64,000 nt of DNA from the NCBI GenBank assembly GCA_027488975.1, contig JAIYAQ010000029.1, positions 79,007 to 143,006 of the forward strand, given 5' to 3'. The notes beneath the pieces were generated by a model. That model was given only the letters and a program-made list of their open reading frames with translations. It did no database searches and was not told the origin of the DNA. Origin of the DNA: Cyanobium sp. E1_MAG_00006 (GTDB taxonomy: Bacteria; Cyanobacteriota; Cyanobacteriia; PCC-6307; Cyanobiaceae). Position 1 is the stretch's first letter. Each line of letters opens with the position of its first letter. Made by a program: the position numbers and the translations under genes. Below are positions 10,173-20,517 of the stretch, in pieces.

Positions 10173-10327
10173 TGTTGTGAGGGATGTTGGAGAAGGATTC
10201 GGTGAGGGTCCGGAACCCTGGCGGTTCTAGTGGTGCCCGGATCATGCACCAGTCTGGCCTGTGGCCCGAACGTTGACTGGTTCTTCTGGACGAGATCAGC
10301 GCTTGCGACTGATCCTGTCTGCGTTCG

Positions 10328-10852
10328 TCAGGCGGCGGGGCGGGCCTGGTCGTGTTGCTCGCGGCGGGCGTCGAGGTGGGTGGGGCGCACGTCGGCCGCT
10401 CCAAGCAGCTCGCGGATCGTGCGCAGCTCCTCAAGGATCGAACCCAGCAACTGCTGTGTGGCAGTGGAGGGGGAGTTCAGCACCTCCACCGTGACCTCCT
10501 TGATCCGCAGCACGTCCCGAGCGAAGCGGGCGACTTCGTTGGGGTGGAACATCAGCGGTTCCTTCTGATCGCTGCGGTATTCAGGGTTGAGCTTGCGCGG
10601 ATTGAAGGGGGGATTGAGATTGCGTGGATCGGTGTTGGTGTAGCGGTAAACCGACGCGCGTGAGCGATTCAGCGATCGCTGCACCTCATCGATACCGATC
10701 AGATGTTCTGCGGTTTCTGATGTGTTGGCGGCTGTCTCAGCGGCGGTTCCTGCCGAGCTGGTGATGCCGCCGTGGCCGAGATTCACGGAGCTCAAAGGCG
10801 CTGCAGGTCCGCTCGGGTTGCCCATTCCAGCTGAGAACGCATGGGCAGCCAT
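10328..10852 (-). CDS. Conserved hypothetical, putative HTH DNA-binding protein
   Basis: LIGIDEVQRSLNRSRASVYRYTNTDPRNLNPPFNPRKLNPEYRSDQKEPLMFHPNEVARFARDVL reads like an HTH/excisionase-type module. Confidence 0.6.
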   Translation of the reverse strand: MAAHAFSAGMGNPSGPAAPLSSVNLGHGGITSSAGTAAETAANTSETAEHLIGIDEVQRSLNRSRASVYRYTNTDPRNLNPPFNPRKLNPEYRSDQKEPLMFHPNEVARFARDVLRIKEVTVEVLNSPSTATQQLLGSILEELRTIRELLGAADVRPTHLDARREQHDQARPAA

Positions 10853-11058
10853 TGAGACGGGGGTGCGACAAACGGGACTTGGAGGAGAAATTAGCAGGGT
10901 TTCCGCTGCAGAACTGGAAATCTTTCCTGTTTCACCCGGCTCGTGTGGCGCTTCTTGAAGCGGTTGGCCCTGCTTCGCTGCGCTGTTGTCTCGCCCGTCG
11001 GCGGCAGCCTGGCGAAAGGTGGGTGATAGCTTCCGGCCTGCCCTCGCCCCAGGTTCCC

Positions 11059-12888
11059 ATGCGCGTCTCCCGCCTGATGCTGGTGACGCTGCGCGACGAT
11101 CCGGCTGAGGCCGAGATCCCCTCCCACAAGCTGCTGTTGCGGGCGGGCTACATCCGTCGCATCGGCAGTGGCATCTACGCCTATCTGCCCCTTCTCTGGC
11201 GCGTGCTGCAGAAGATCTCGGCGATCGTGCGCGAGGAGCTCAACGGTGCCGGTGCACTGGAGACCCTGCTGCCGCAGCTGCAGCCGGCGGAGCTCTGGCA
11301 GCGCAGCGGCCGCTGGGCCGGCTACACCGCTGGCGAGGGGATCATGTTCCACCTGGAGGATCGCCAGGGTCGTGCGCTGGGGCTTGGTCCCACCCACGAG
11401 GAGGTGATCACGGCGCTGGCGGCCGACCTGCTGCGTTCCTACCGGCAGCTGCCGGTGAATCTGTACCAGATCCAGACCAAGTTCCGCGACGAGATCCGCC
11501 CCCGTTTCGGGCTGATGCGCGGCCGTGAATTCATCATGAAGGATGGCTATTCCTTCCATGCCGATGAGGCCTGCCTGAAGCAGAGCTATGCGGCCATGGA
11601 CGGGGCCTACCGCCGCATCTTCAGCCGCTGTGGTCTGCGGGCCGTGGCTGTCGAGGCCGACAGCGGCGCCATCGGCGGCTCCGCCAGCCAGGAGTTCATG
11701 GTCACCGCCGAGGCGGGCGAGGACCTGATTCTGGCCAGTGCTGATGGCAGCTATGCCGCCAACCAGGAACGGGCCGTCTCCGTGCCCGCTGAGGTGGCGC
11801 CACTGGTGGCCGGTCCGCGGGCCGGCGGTGCCGGTGACCCCCTGGTCACCCCGGGTCAGAGCAGCATCGAGGATCTCTGCGCCGCCCACGGTTTCGAACC
11901 CGGTCAGATCGTCAAGGTTCTGCTGCTGCTGGCCCGCTTCGAGGATGGGGTTCAACAGCCCCTGTTGATCAGCCTGCGGGGCGATCAGCAGCTCAACGAG
12001 GTGAAGCTGGTCAACGCCGTTTCGGCCCGCTGCTCCGCTGCCCACGGCACCGTGCTGGAGATTGGGCCGCTCACGGCCGAGGCCGCCGATAAGGAAGGCC
12101 TGGGTCCCATCCACTTCGGCTTTCTGGGTCCCCATCTGGCCGATGCCGTGCTCACAGGCGCCCGCAGCTGGCAACCCCGGTTCCTGCGCCTGGCCGACAG
12201 CACCGCCGCTGGGCTCGCCAGCTTCGTGTGCGGTGCCAACAGCCTGGACACTCACCAGCTGGGGGCCACCTGGGGGGGGCTCTGCCCCTGCCCTGAGAGC
12301 CTCGATCTGCGGGCTGCTCAGCCCGGTGATCGCTGCCTGCATGATCCCAGCCAGGTGCTGCAGGCCAGTCGCGGCATCGAGGTGGGCCACATCTTCCAGC
12401 TGGGTCGCAAGTACTCCGCTGCCCTGGATGCCACCTTCACCAACGAGGCCGGCGTCGATGAGCCGCTGTGGATGGGCTGCTACGGCATCGGTGTCTCCCG
12501 CCTCGCCCAGGCGGCGGTGGAGCAGCACCACGATGCCAACGGCATTTGCTGGCCCACCGCCATCGCCCCCTATGAAGTGATCGTGGTGATCGCCAATGCG
12601 GCCGATCCTGTCCAGGTGGCCCTTGCGGAGCAGCTCTACACCGACCTTCTGGGCGCCGGTGTCGATGCCCTGCTGGACGATCGGGGTGAGCGTGCCGGGG
12701 TGAAGTTCAAGGACGCGGATCTGCTCGGCATCCCCTGGCGGGTGGTGGTTGGTCGTGGCGCTGCCGACGGTGAGGTGGAGCTGGTGCAGCGGGCCGGATC
12801 ACGCCGGCAGGACCTGACGGCCGCGCAGTTGCTGCCGCAGTTGCTGCCCCAACTCGAGGCGGAGTGCCGTGGTCTGGTGCCGGCCTGA
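11059..12888 (+). CDS. proS: Prolyl-tRNA synthetase
   Basis: LRDDPAEAEIPSHKLLLRAGYIRRIGSGIYAYLPL; GPTHEEVIT; RDEIRPRFGLMRGREFIMKDGYSFH. Confidence 0.96.
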   Translation: MRVSRLMLVTLRDDPAEAEIPSHKLLLRAGYIRRIGSGIYAYLPLLWRVLQKISAIVREELNGAGALETLLPQLQPAELWQRSGRWAGYTAGEGIMFHLEDRQGRALGLGPTHEEVITALAADLLRSYRQLPVNLYQIQTKFRDEIRPRFGLMRGREFIMKDGYSFHADEACLKQSYAAMDGAYRRIFSRCGLRAVAVEADSGAIGGSASQEFMVTAEAGEDLILASADGSYAANQERAVSVPAEVAPLVAGPRAGGAGDPLVTPGQSSIEDLCAAHGFEPGQIVKVLLLLARFEDGVQQPLLISLRGDQQLNEVKLVNAVSARCSAAHGTVLEIGPLTAEAADKEGLGPIHFGFLGPHLADAVLTGARSWQPRFLRLADSTAAGLASFVCGANSLDTHQLGATWGGLCPCPESLDLRAAQPGDRCLHDPSQVLQASRGIEVGHIFQLGRKYSAALDATFTNEAGVDEPLWMGCYGIGVSRLAQAAVEQHHDANGICWPTAIAPYEVIVVIANAADPVQVALAEQLYTDLLGAGVDALLDDRGERAGVKFKDADLLGIPWRVVVGRGAADGEVELVQRAGSRRQDLTAAQLLPQLLPQLEAECRGLVPA

Positions 12889-12977
12889 GGCCCCCGGGCA
12901 CCCAGGGCGATTTGGCTCTTGTCCGTCGTCCCCGAAGCCTGCAACTAGGATCCAGCCAGACCCTTGAATGTTCCCCG

Positions 12978-13388
12978 ATGGCTGCTGGATGGCGTCGTCT
13001 GCAGGCTGCTGTCGTGGCGATCTGCCTGAGCCTGTCGCTGCTGCTGACCGCCTGCTCCGGCAGCAGCGGACCAATCAGTGGCAATTACGTGGAAGACACA
13101 ATCGCCACGGCGGACAGCCTTCTGGCCACGATCGCTCTGAGCTCCGATGATCCCGGACGGTCGGAGGCCGAGACCCAGGCCCGCACCCTGATCAACGACT
13201 ACATGGCCCGCTACAGGCCGCAACGTCAGGTGAACGGCCTCGCGTCCTTCACCACCATGCAGACCGCCCTCAACTCCCTGGCCGGTCATTACGCCAACTA
13301 CCCGAACCGCCCGGTTCCCGATGCCCTGCGCGAGCGCGTCAGCAAGGAGCTGAGGAAAGCTGAAACCGGGGTCAGCCGCGGCGCCTGA
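12978..13388 (+). CDS. psb27: Photosystem II assembly lipoprotein Psb27
   Basis: Lipobox LLLTACSGSS then GNYVEDTIATADSLLATIALSSDDPGRSEAETQARTLINDYMARYRP. Confidence 0.92.
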   Translation: MAAGWRRLQAAVVAICLSLSLLLTACSGSSGPISGNYVEDTIATADSLLATIALSSDDPGRSEAETQARTLINDYMARYRPQRQVNGLASFTTMQTALNSLAGHYANYPNRPVPDALRERVSKELRKAETGVSRGA

Positions 13389-13395
13389 GCCCCCG

Positions 13396-13432
13396 CAGAC
13401 ACAGAGCGGCAGGGATTGTCGCTCTGTGTCTG
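13396..13432 (+). terminator. Perfect 13-bp inverted repeat between psb27 and purA
   Basis: cagacacagagcg - 11 nt - cgctctgtgtctg, 8 nt after the psb27 stop; no clear U-tract. Confidence 0.55.
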
Positions 13433-13465
13433 TCCGGCTCGAATCTTTGACGGGGGGTCACCTGA

Positions 13466-14830
<1,365 letters not shown>

Positions 14831-14852
14831 GTTCACCATCTCCGAAGCCCCC

Positions 14853-15857
14853 ATGACCGCCAAGACCCTCGACGTTGTCGGCATTGGCAACGCCATCGTT
14901 GATGTACTGGTTCAGGCCGATGACGACCTGATCGACAACTTCGACCTGACCAAGGGCACGATGGCCCTGGTCGATGAGCAGCAGGCCGAGCGGCTCTATG
15001 CCCATGTGGGGCCTGGCCTGGAAACCTCCGGCGGCTCTGCCGCCAACACGCTGGCCGGCATCGCCCAGCTGGGCGGGAGAGCCGGGTTCATCGGCCGGGT
15101 GCGGGATGACCAGCTCGGCGGGATCTTCGCCCACGACATCCGCAGCGTCGGCGCCCGCTACGAGACGCCCGCCGCCACGGCCGGTCCCTCGACGGCCCGC
15201 TGCCTGATCCTGGTCACCCCCGATGCCCAGCGCACGATGTGCACCTACCTGGGCGCTTCGGTGGGCCTCGACCCAGCCGATCTCGACCTGGCGATGGTGG
15301 CCCAGGCCAAGGTGCTCTACCTCGAGGGCTATCTGTGGGACAGCGACGAGGCCAAGAGCGCCTTCATCGCCGCCGCCGAAGTGGCCCGTGCCAACGGTGG
15401 TGAGGTGGCACTCAGCCTCTCCGATGCCTTCTGCGTGGAGCGCCACCGCGACAGCTTCCAGGAGCTGGTGGACGGCCACGTGGACATTCTGTTCGCCAAT
15501 GAAATGGAGATCACCTCCCTCTACAAGGCGAACAGCTTCGAGGAGGCGGCCGAGCAGGTGCGCGGCCGTTGCCGCATCGCCGCCCTCACCCGCAGCGAGC
15601 AGGGGTCGTTGATCCTCAACGGCGCTGGCAGCCACAGCATCGAGCCGTTCACCCTTGGCCCGCTCGTGGACACCACCGGCGCCGGCGATCTCTATGCCGC
15701 CGGTTTCCTGCACGCCTACACCCAGGGGCGCAGCGTTGAGGCCTGCGGGCGGCTCGGCTCCCTCTGCGCCGGCCAGGTGGTGACTCAGCTGGGACCGCGC
15801 CCGCAGGGCGATCTTCGCGAGCTGGTCAGCACGCACCTCGGAGCGGCGGCCCTCTGA
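14853..15857 (+). CDS. PfkB-family sugar/adenosine kinase
   Basis: GGSAANTLAGIAQLGGRAGFIGRV; DTTGAGDLYAAGFL. Confidence 0.9.
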   Translation: MTAKTLDVVGIGNAIVDVLVQADDDLIDNFDLTKGTMALVDEQQAERLYAHVGPGLETSGGSAANTLAGIAQLGGRAGFIGRVRDDQLGGIFAHDIRSVGARYETPAATAGPSTARCLILVTPDAQRTMCTYLGASVGLDPADLDLAMVAQAKVLYLEGYLWDSDEAKSAFIAAAEVARANGGEVALSLSDAFCVERHRDSFQELVDGHVDILFANEMEITSLYKANSFEEAAEQVRGRCRIAALTRSEQGSLILNGAGSHSIEPFTLGPLVDTTGAGDLYAAGFLHAYTQGRSVEACGRLGSLCAGQVVTQLGPRPQGDLRELVSTHLGAAAL

Positions 15858-15858
15858 C

Positions 15859-16194
15859 TCAAGCCGTGGGCTTGGCGTCGCTGCAGTTCTGCATCAGCCA
15901 CTGGCCGTAGGCCGCGCCGGCGCTGGCTGGCCAGTGGAGCCATTCGGGGGTGGCGTAGCTGTGCAGTCCGTGCACCGCCGCCTCCAACTCGGCCAGCTGG
16001 TCGGCCCGGCTCTTGATCAGCAGCTGCACCTCGCTGCTGCGCTCGATCGCTCCCTGCCAGCGGTAGAGGGAGGTGAGTGGCGTCAGCGCCACGCAGGCCG
16101 CCAGGCGCCGCTCCAGAAGCTGCTGGGCCAGGGCCTCGGCCCGTTCGGCATCGGCCTCGGTGGTGAGGGCCAGGATCACGGCGGTCGTAGCCAT
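15859..16194 (-). CDS. cutA: Divalent-cation tolerance protein CutA
   Basis: ERRLAACVALTPLTSLYRWQGAIERSSEVQLLIKS. Confidence 0.88.
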   Translation of the reverse strand: MATTAVILALTTEADAERAEALAQQLLERRLAACVALTPLTSLYRWQGAIERSSEVQLLIKSRADQLAELEAAVHGLHSYATPEWLHWPASAGAAYGQWLMQNCSDAKPTA

Positions 16195-16203
16195 CAGCGC
16201 AGC

Positions 16204-17010
16204 TCAGGGCCGGCCCAGCTTCTCCAGCAGGGCCGCCAGGGGCAAGGCCTCAGCCCCGTTCGGCTGCTGCGGCTGCAGCAGCAGCACCAGTCGCAGTCCC
16301 AGGTCGCCGCACAGCTGCTGCCAGAGGCTCTCCCCGCTCCCTCCCGACTGGCGGCACAGCACGGCGCTGATGCGCCAGCGACGGCAGAGCGCCCGCTCCA
16401 CCGCCCCTGGCCCGCTGGTGTCCGGGCGGAGGCAGGCCAGGTGGTGATCCGGCAGTCCGGCCGCCAGCGCCAGCTGCAGGCTGGCTGGCCGATCCAGCAG
16501 GCGGGCGTAGTGGCTGCTGGCGTTGCTGGCGGCCAGCGCAGCGGGCAGATGGCGTGAGCCGATGGCCAGCAGCAGCCGCTCACCCGTGAGATCGACCGAG
16601 GCCAGGGCGCTCAGTGCCCGGATCGGTTCCAGTTTCAGGGCCGTGTTCGTGCTCACAGCGTCGCGCGCCAAGGCCAGCAGGGGCTGGTGCCACTGCCTGC
16701 ACACCTGCTGCAGCAGCGTGCTGATCTGAACGGCGAACGGATGGGTGGCATCCACCACCCACTGCGGGTGCAGCTGCATCAGTGTCGCTTCGATGGCAGC
16801 GGCGTCCGCCAGGGCGCCCACCTGAAGGTTCAGCCGCGGATGGGGGCTGTAGGCGCGGGCCGCCTCCGGGCTGACCACGCTCACCAGCAGGCGCCAGCCC
16901 TGCTCCAGCAGGGCCTGCGCCAGCACTGGGCCCTCGCCGGTGCCGGCCAGCAACCAGACGGCTGATGTGGCGTCGCCCTCCTCCCACTGGTGCAATCGGG
17001 CCCCGTGCAT
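16204..17010 (-). CDS. cobK: Precorrin-6A/cobalt-precorrin-6A reductase
   Basis: WLLAGTGEGPVLAQALL; WVVDATHPFAVQIS. Confidence 0.85.
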   Translation of the reverse strand: MHGARLHQWEEGDATSAVWLLAGTGEGPVLAQALLEQGWRLLVSVVSPEAARAYSPHPRLNLQVGALADAAAIEATLMQLHPQWVVDATHPFAVQISTLLQQVCRQWHQPLLALARDAVSTNTALKLEPIRALSALASVDLTGERLLLAIGSRHLPAALAASNASSHYARLLDRPASLQLALAAGLPDHHLACLRPDTSGPGAVERALCRRWRISAVLCRQSGGSGESLWQQLCGDLGLRLVLLLQPQQPNGAEALPLAALLEKLGRP

Positions 17011-17042
17011 CAGGATGTGGCCCCTTGCCGCCGACCAGGTCT

Positions 17043-17597
17043 GTGAACCATTGCTTGCTGGAGGTGGAGGTGCTGGAGGCGCCCCAGCTGCGCTACACCC
17101 AGGACAACCAGACCCCCGTGGCGGAGATGGCCGTGCAGATGGATGGTCTGCGCCCCGATGATCCGCCGGGCCAGCTGAAGGTGGTGGGCTGGGGCAGCCT
17201 GGCTCAGGATCTTCAGAACCGCGTGCAGGTGGGGCAGCGACTCGTGCTGGAGGGTCGACTGCGCATGAATACGGTCACCCGCCAGGACGGGGTGAAGGAG
17301 AAGCGCGCCGAGCTGACCCTGGCCCGCCTGCATCCGCTCGGCTCGGCTTCGGGAGCTGGCGCTGCAGGGATGGACATCGCCGCACCTGCGGCGGTGAACC
17401 CGCTGGCGTCTCCGGCTGGTGCTCAGCCCCGCCCCGCCACAGCCTCCGGATCCGCTGGTCGCGCGCCCGCGGCCCCACCGGCACGCCGTGCACCAGCGCC
17501 CGCAGCCCCAGCTCCCGTAGCCGCCGAGCCTCCCACCTGGAATACGTCGCCCCTGGTGCCGGATCTGCAGGACGGCGAGGACGAGATCCCGTTCTGA
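17043..17597 (+). CDS. ssb: Single-stranded DNA-binding protein
   Basis: VNHCLLEVEVLEAPQLRYTQDNQTPVAEMAVQMDGL; Pro/Ala-rich linker; acidic tail DLQDGEDEIPF; GTG start. Confidence 0.88.
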   Translation: MNHCLLEVEVLEAPQLRYTQDNQTPVAEMAVQMDGLRPDDPPGQLKVVGWGSLAQDLQNRVQVGQRLVLEGRLRMNTVTRQDGVKEKRAELTLARLHPLGSASGAGAAGMDIAAPAAVNPLASPAGAQPRPATASGSAGRAPAAPPARRAPAPAAPAPVAAEPPTWNTSPLVPDLQDGEDEIPF

Positions 17598-17631
17598 GGT
17601 CTGCAGCTGCGGCGCCTCACCTGGAGAGGGT

Positions 17632-17901
17632 TCAGCCCTCGCCGAGCCGGCGCTGGGCCTGCTCCAGCAGTTGACCCAGCTCACGCTCCAGGGCCGCCAG
17701 GTCGAGCCGCAGGTCGGGCCAGCGTCCGCTGTCGATCTGTTGAAGCAGCCAGGCCCGGTCGACCTGCAGCTGCTCCAGCAGAGCTGCCGTGCTCGGGGCC
17801 GTGCCTGCCGCTGCGTCGGTCGCAGTGTCTGCAACGGGAGTCCTGGCGCTGCCGGGGTCGCCATCGCGGTCGTGCGCCTCGTTGACCGAAGATGGGGCCA
17901 T
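17632..17901 (-). CDS. Small hypothetical coiled-coil-like protein
   Basis: ORF from [52 protein letters not shown]. Confidence 0.55.
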   Translation of the reverse strand: MAPSSVNEAHDRDGDPGSARTPVADTATDAAAGTAPSTAALLEQLQVDRAWLLQQIDSGRWPDLRLDLAALERELGQLLEQAQRRLGEG

Positions 17902-18496
17902 GCTTTCGATCGCTTCCCCAGGCAGCCTAGTCACCATCGCCGGGGCCTCCCTGTCGGTGATCGGCTGGCTCGGCTACGCCACCGGCAATCCCAACCTCAG
18001 CTTGCCCACGATCTTCTACGGGATCCCGATCCTGCTGGGAGGTCTGGCCTTGAAATCCTCCGAGCTGCCGCCGGCCGACCTGGTGCCCGCTGATGCGGCG
18101 GCGGTTGCCCTACGGCAGGATCCCGCCAGCCAGACCCTGCGCAAGCTGGTGAAGGATGTGACCCGCTGGCGCTATGGCCAGAAGGCCCATCTGGAAACCT
18201 CGCTCGAGGCCCTCAAGCTCTGGGACGACGACGCTCCCCCCCAGCTCCTGAGCGTGGCCGAGCGAGCCCACGACGGTCGGTATGGCCTCGCGCTTCGGTT
18301 CCGCGCTGAGGGGGTGCCCTTCAGTCGCTGGCAGGAGAAGCAGGATCGCCTCGGCCGCTTCTTCGCCAAGGGGCTTGATGCACGCCTCAGTCAGCCCGCC
18401 GCCGGCGAGGTCCTGCTGGAACTGCTGCCCGCCGATGCCCTGTCCGCGGGTCCTGCAGCCGAGCCTGACCCTGACCCGTCCCCAGCCCAGCCGTGA
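17900..18496 (+). CDS. DUF2854 family membrane protein
   Basis: [53 protein letters not shown]. Confidence 0.8.
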   Translation: MLSIASPGSLVTIAGASLSVIGWLGYATGNPNLSLPTIFYGIPILLGGLALKSSELPPADLVPADAAAVALRQDPASQTLRKLVKDVTRWRYGQKAHLETSLEALKLWDDDAPPQLLSVAERAHDGRYGLALRFRAEGVPFSRWQEKQDRLGRFFAKGLDARLSQPAAGEVLLELLPADALSAGPAAEPDPDPSPAQP

Positions 18497-19392
18497 GCCA
18501 AGCCCAAGACCCCGTTTCCCCCGACCGCAGCGACACCCTGAGGGTGTCTGTGCTCAGCGAGGCCCTTCCCTATATCCAGAGGTTCTCCGGTCGCCGTGTC
18601 GTCGTGAAGTACGGCGGAGCGGCCATGGTGCGGGAGGACCTGCGTGATGCCGTCTACCGCGACCTGGTGCTGCTGGCATCGGTCGGGGTCAAGCCGGTGG
18701 TGGTGCACGGAGGCGGCCCTGAGATCAACGACTGGCTTGGCCGGCTGAACATCGAGCCCCAGTTCCGCAACGGCCTGCGCGTCACCACCCCGGAAACGAT
18801 GGATGTGGTCGAGATGGTGTTGGTCGGGCGGGTCAACAAGCAGATCGTGAACGGCTTGAACCGTCTCGGCGCCCGGGCGGTGGGCCTGTGCGGCAGCGAT
18901 GGGTCCCTGGTGCGGGCACGCACCTACGGAGACGGCGCCAATGGTCTGGTTGGTGATGTGGCTGCGGTGGATCCGGCGGTTCTGCTGCCGCTGCTGGATG
19001 CCGGCTACATCCCCGTGATCTCCTCGGTGGCGGCGGACCAGGAGGGGCAGGCCCACAACATCAACGCTGACACCGTGGCCGGTGAACTGGCTGCCGCCCT
19101 CCAGGCCGAGAAACTGATCCTGCTCACCGACACCCCCGGCATCCTGCGGGACCGGCAGGACCCGGAGTCGTTGATCCGCTCGCTGAGCCTGGCTGCTGCC
19201 CGTGAGCTGATCGCCTCCGGCGTGGTGGCCGGTGGCATGACGCCAAAAACCGAGTGCTGCATCCGCGCCCTGGCCCAAGGGGTCTCCGCCGCCCACATCG
19301 TTGATGGCCGCACGCCCCATGCCCTGCTGCTTGAAGTGTTCACCGACGCCGGCATCGGCACGATGGTGGTAGGCAGCAGCCGATCCCGATGA
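18493..19392 (+). CDS. argB: Acetylglutamate kinase
   Basis: [39 protein letters not shown]. Confidence 0.96.
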   Translation: MSQAQDPVSPDRSDTLRVSVLSEALPYIQRFSGRRVVVKYGGAAMVREDLRDAVYRDLVLLASVGVKPVVVHGGGPEINDWLGRLNIEPQFRNGLRVTTPETMDVVEMVLVGRVNKQIVNGLNRLGARAVGLCGSDGSLVRARTYGDGANGLVGDVAAVDPAVLLPLLDAGYIPVISSVAADQEGQAHNINADTVAGELAAALQAEKLILLTDTPGILRDRQDPESLIRSLSLAAARELIASGVVAGGMTPKTECCIRALAQGVSAAHIVDGRTPHALLLEVFTDAGIGTMVVGSSRSR

Positions 19393-20513
19393 CCGCTGAG
19401 CCGGTGGGCGACGCCCTGCTCGATCCCGCTCGTGCTGCACTCGAGCGGGGCGATTACGGCCGCTGCCTCACCTTGCTGCAGCCCCTGGCCGAGCTTCATC
19501 CCGCCGCCACTCCCTTCGGGGGCAGCGTGCGCCTGCTGATGGCGACTGCTCAGATGGGACAGGGAGATAGCTCTGCCGCCGCTGCCAGCTGCCGCAGCCT
19601 GCGGGCCTGCCGGGATGCCACCATGCGCGCCATGGCCCGCGACCTCCAGGAGGTGCTCGAGGCGCCGGCCCTGCAGCGGCCTCGCGAGTGGTCGATGACC
19701 CTGCCGACCCTCGGGGAGATGCAACCCCTGGAGGGTGAGTTCAAGGCCATGGCCCGCTCACGCCGCCGGCGCCGCCAGAGCGATGAACCACCGCCGCCCC
19801 CCACCGGTCCCACCCAGGCCCCCCTTGGGTTCGCCCTGGTGGCGATCGCGTTGCTGCTGATCACTGTGCTCCTGGGGGGCTGTGTTCAGCTGGAGACCAC
19901 CATCCAGCTGCCCTCCCCCGGACGGCTGCAGATCAGTCAGACCAGCCTCTCCGCCACCGGCCAACCGTTGCCCTGGCAGCAGCAGTTGGCCGCGGCCCTG
20001 CGGCAGACGCCCCTGCGGATCACGGCGGACCATGGCCGTCAGACCCTCACCGCTCCGGTGCTGCCCGCCGCTGACGCCCTGGCGCTGCTGGGCTCCAGCC
20101 TGCTGGACGCTGCCCGGCTTGCTGGGGTGTCGCTGCCGGAGCCGCAGCTGAGCCTGCAGGAGCGCAACTGGCTGCTGGGGGTGCGGCAGCAGCTCGTGAT
20201 TGAGCTGGATCTGCGCCAGCTGCAACCCCTGCCCGGCCTGAGCCTGGCGGTGCAGCTCGAACCGATGCGGCCACGGGCCGTGCGCCTGGCCGAGCCCCTG
20301 CCGGCCGTCGCCAGTGTCAGCGGTCGTGCTCAGCCTCCCCGCCTGCGCTGGAGCCTGCAGCCCGGCGCTCTCAACCGGCTGCAGCTTTCCTGTTGGCGCT
20401 GGAGTCGCCTCGGCCTCGGCGGCCTGGCGATCGCTCTGTTGCTCGTGATGGTGTCTGTGCTGCAACGGCTGCGGCTGGCGGCCGGCTTCGGGCTGCCGCA
20501 GCTGCCTGCCTGA
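19389..20513 (+). CDS. DUF3153 family protein with extra N-terminal domain
   Basis: C-terminal lipobox-like [37 protein letters not shown] plus C-terminal TM; ~150-aa N-terminal extension. Confidence 0.75.
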   Translation: MTAEPVGDALLDPARAALERGDYGRCLTLLQPLAELHPAATPFGGSVRLLMATAQMGQGDSSAAAASCRSLRACRDATMRAMARDLQEVLEAPALQRPREWSMTLPTLGEMQPLEGEFKAMARSRRRRRQSDEPPPPPTGPTQAPLGFALVAIALLLITVLLGGCVQLETTIQLPSPGRLQISQTSLSATGQPLPWQQQLAAALRQTPLRITADHGRQTLTAPVLPAADALALLGSSLLDAARLAGVSLPEPQLSLQERNWLLGVRQQLVIELDLRQLQPLPGLSLAVQLEPMRPRAVRLAEPLPAVASVSGRAQPPRLRWSLQPGALNRLQLSCWRWSRLGLGGLAIALLLVMVSVLQRLRLAAGFGLPQLPA

Positions 20514-20517
20514 TCGC

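Noticed and set aside
10891-12531. 546-aa minus-strand ORF antisense to proS
   Set aside because: Shadow ORF of the clearly coding proS gene; His/Gln/Gly-rich low-complexity translation.
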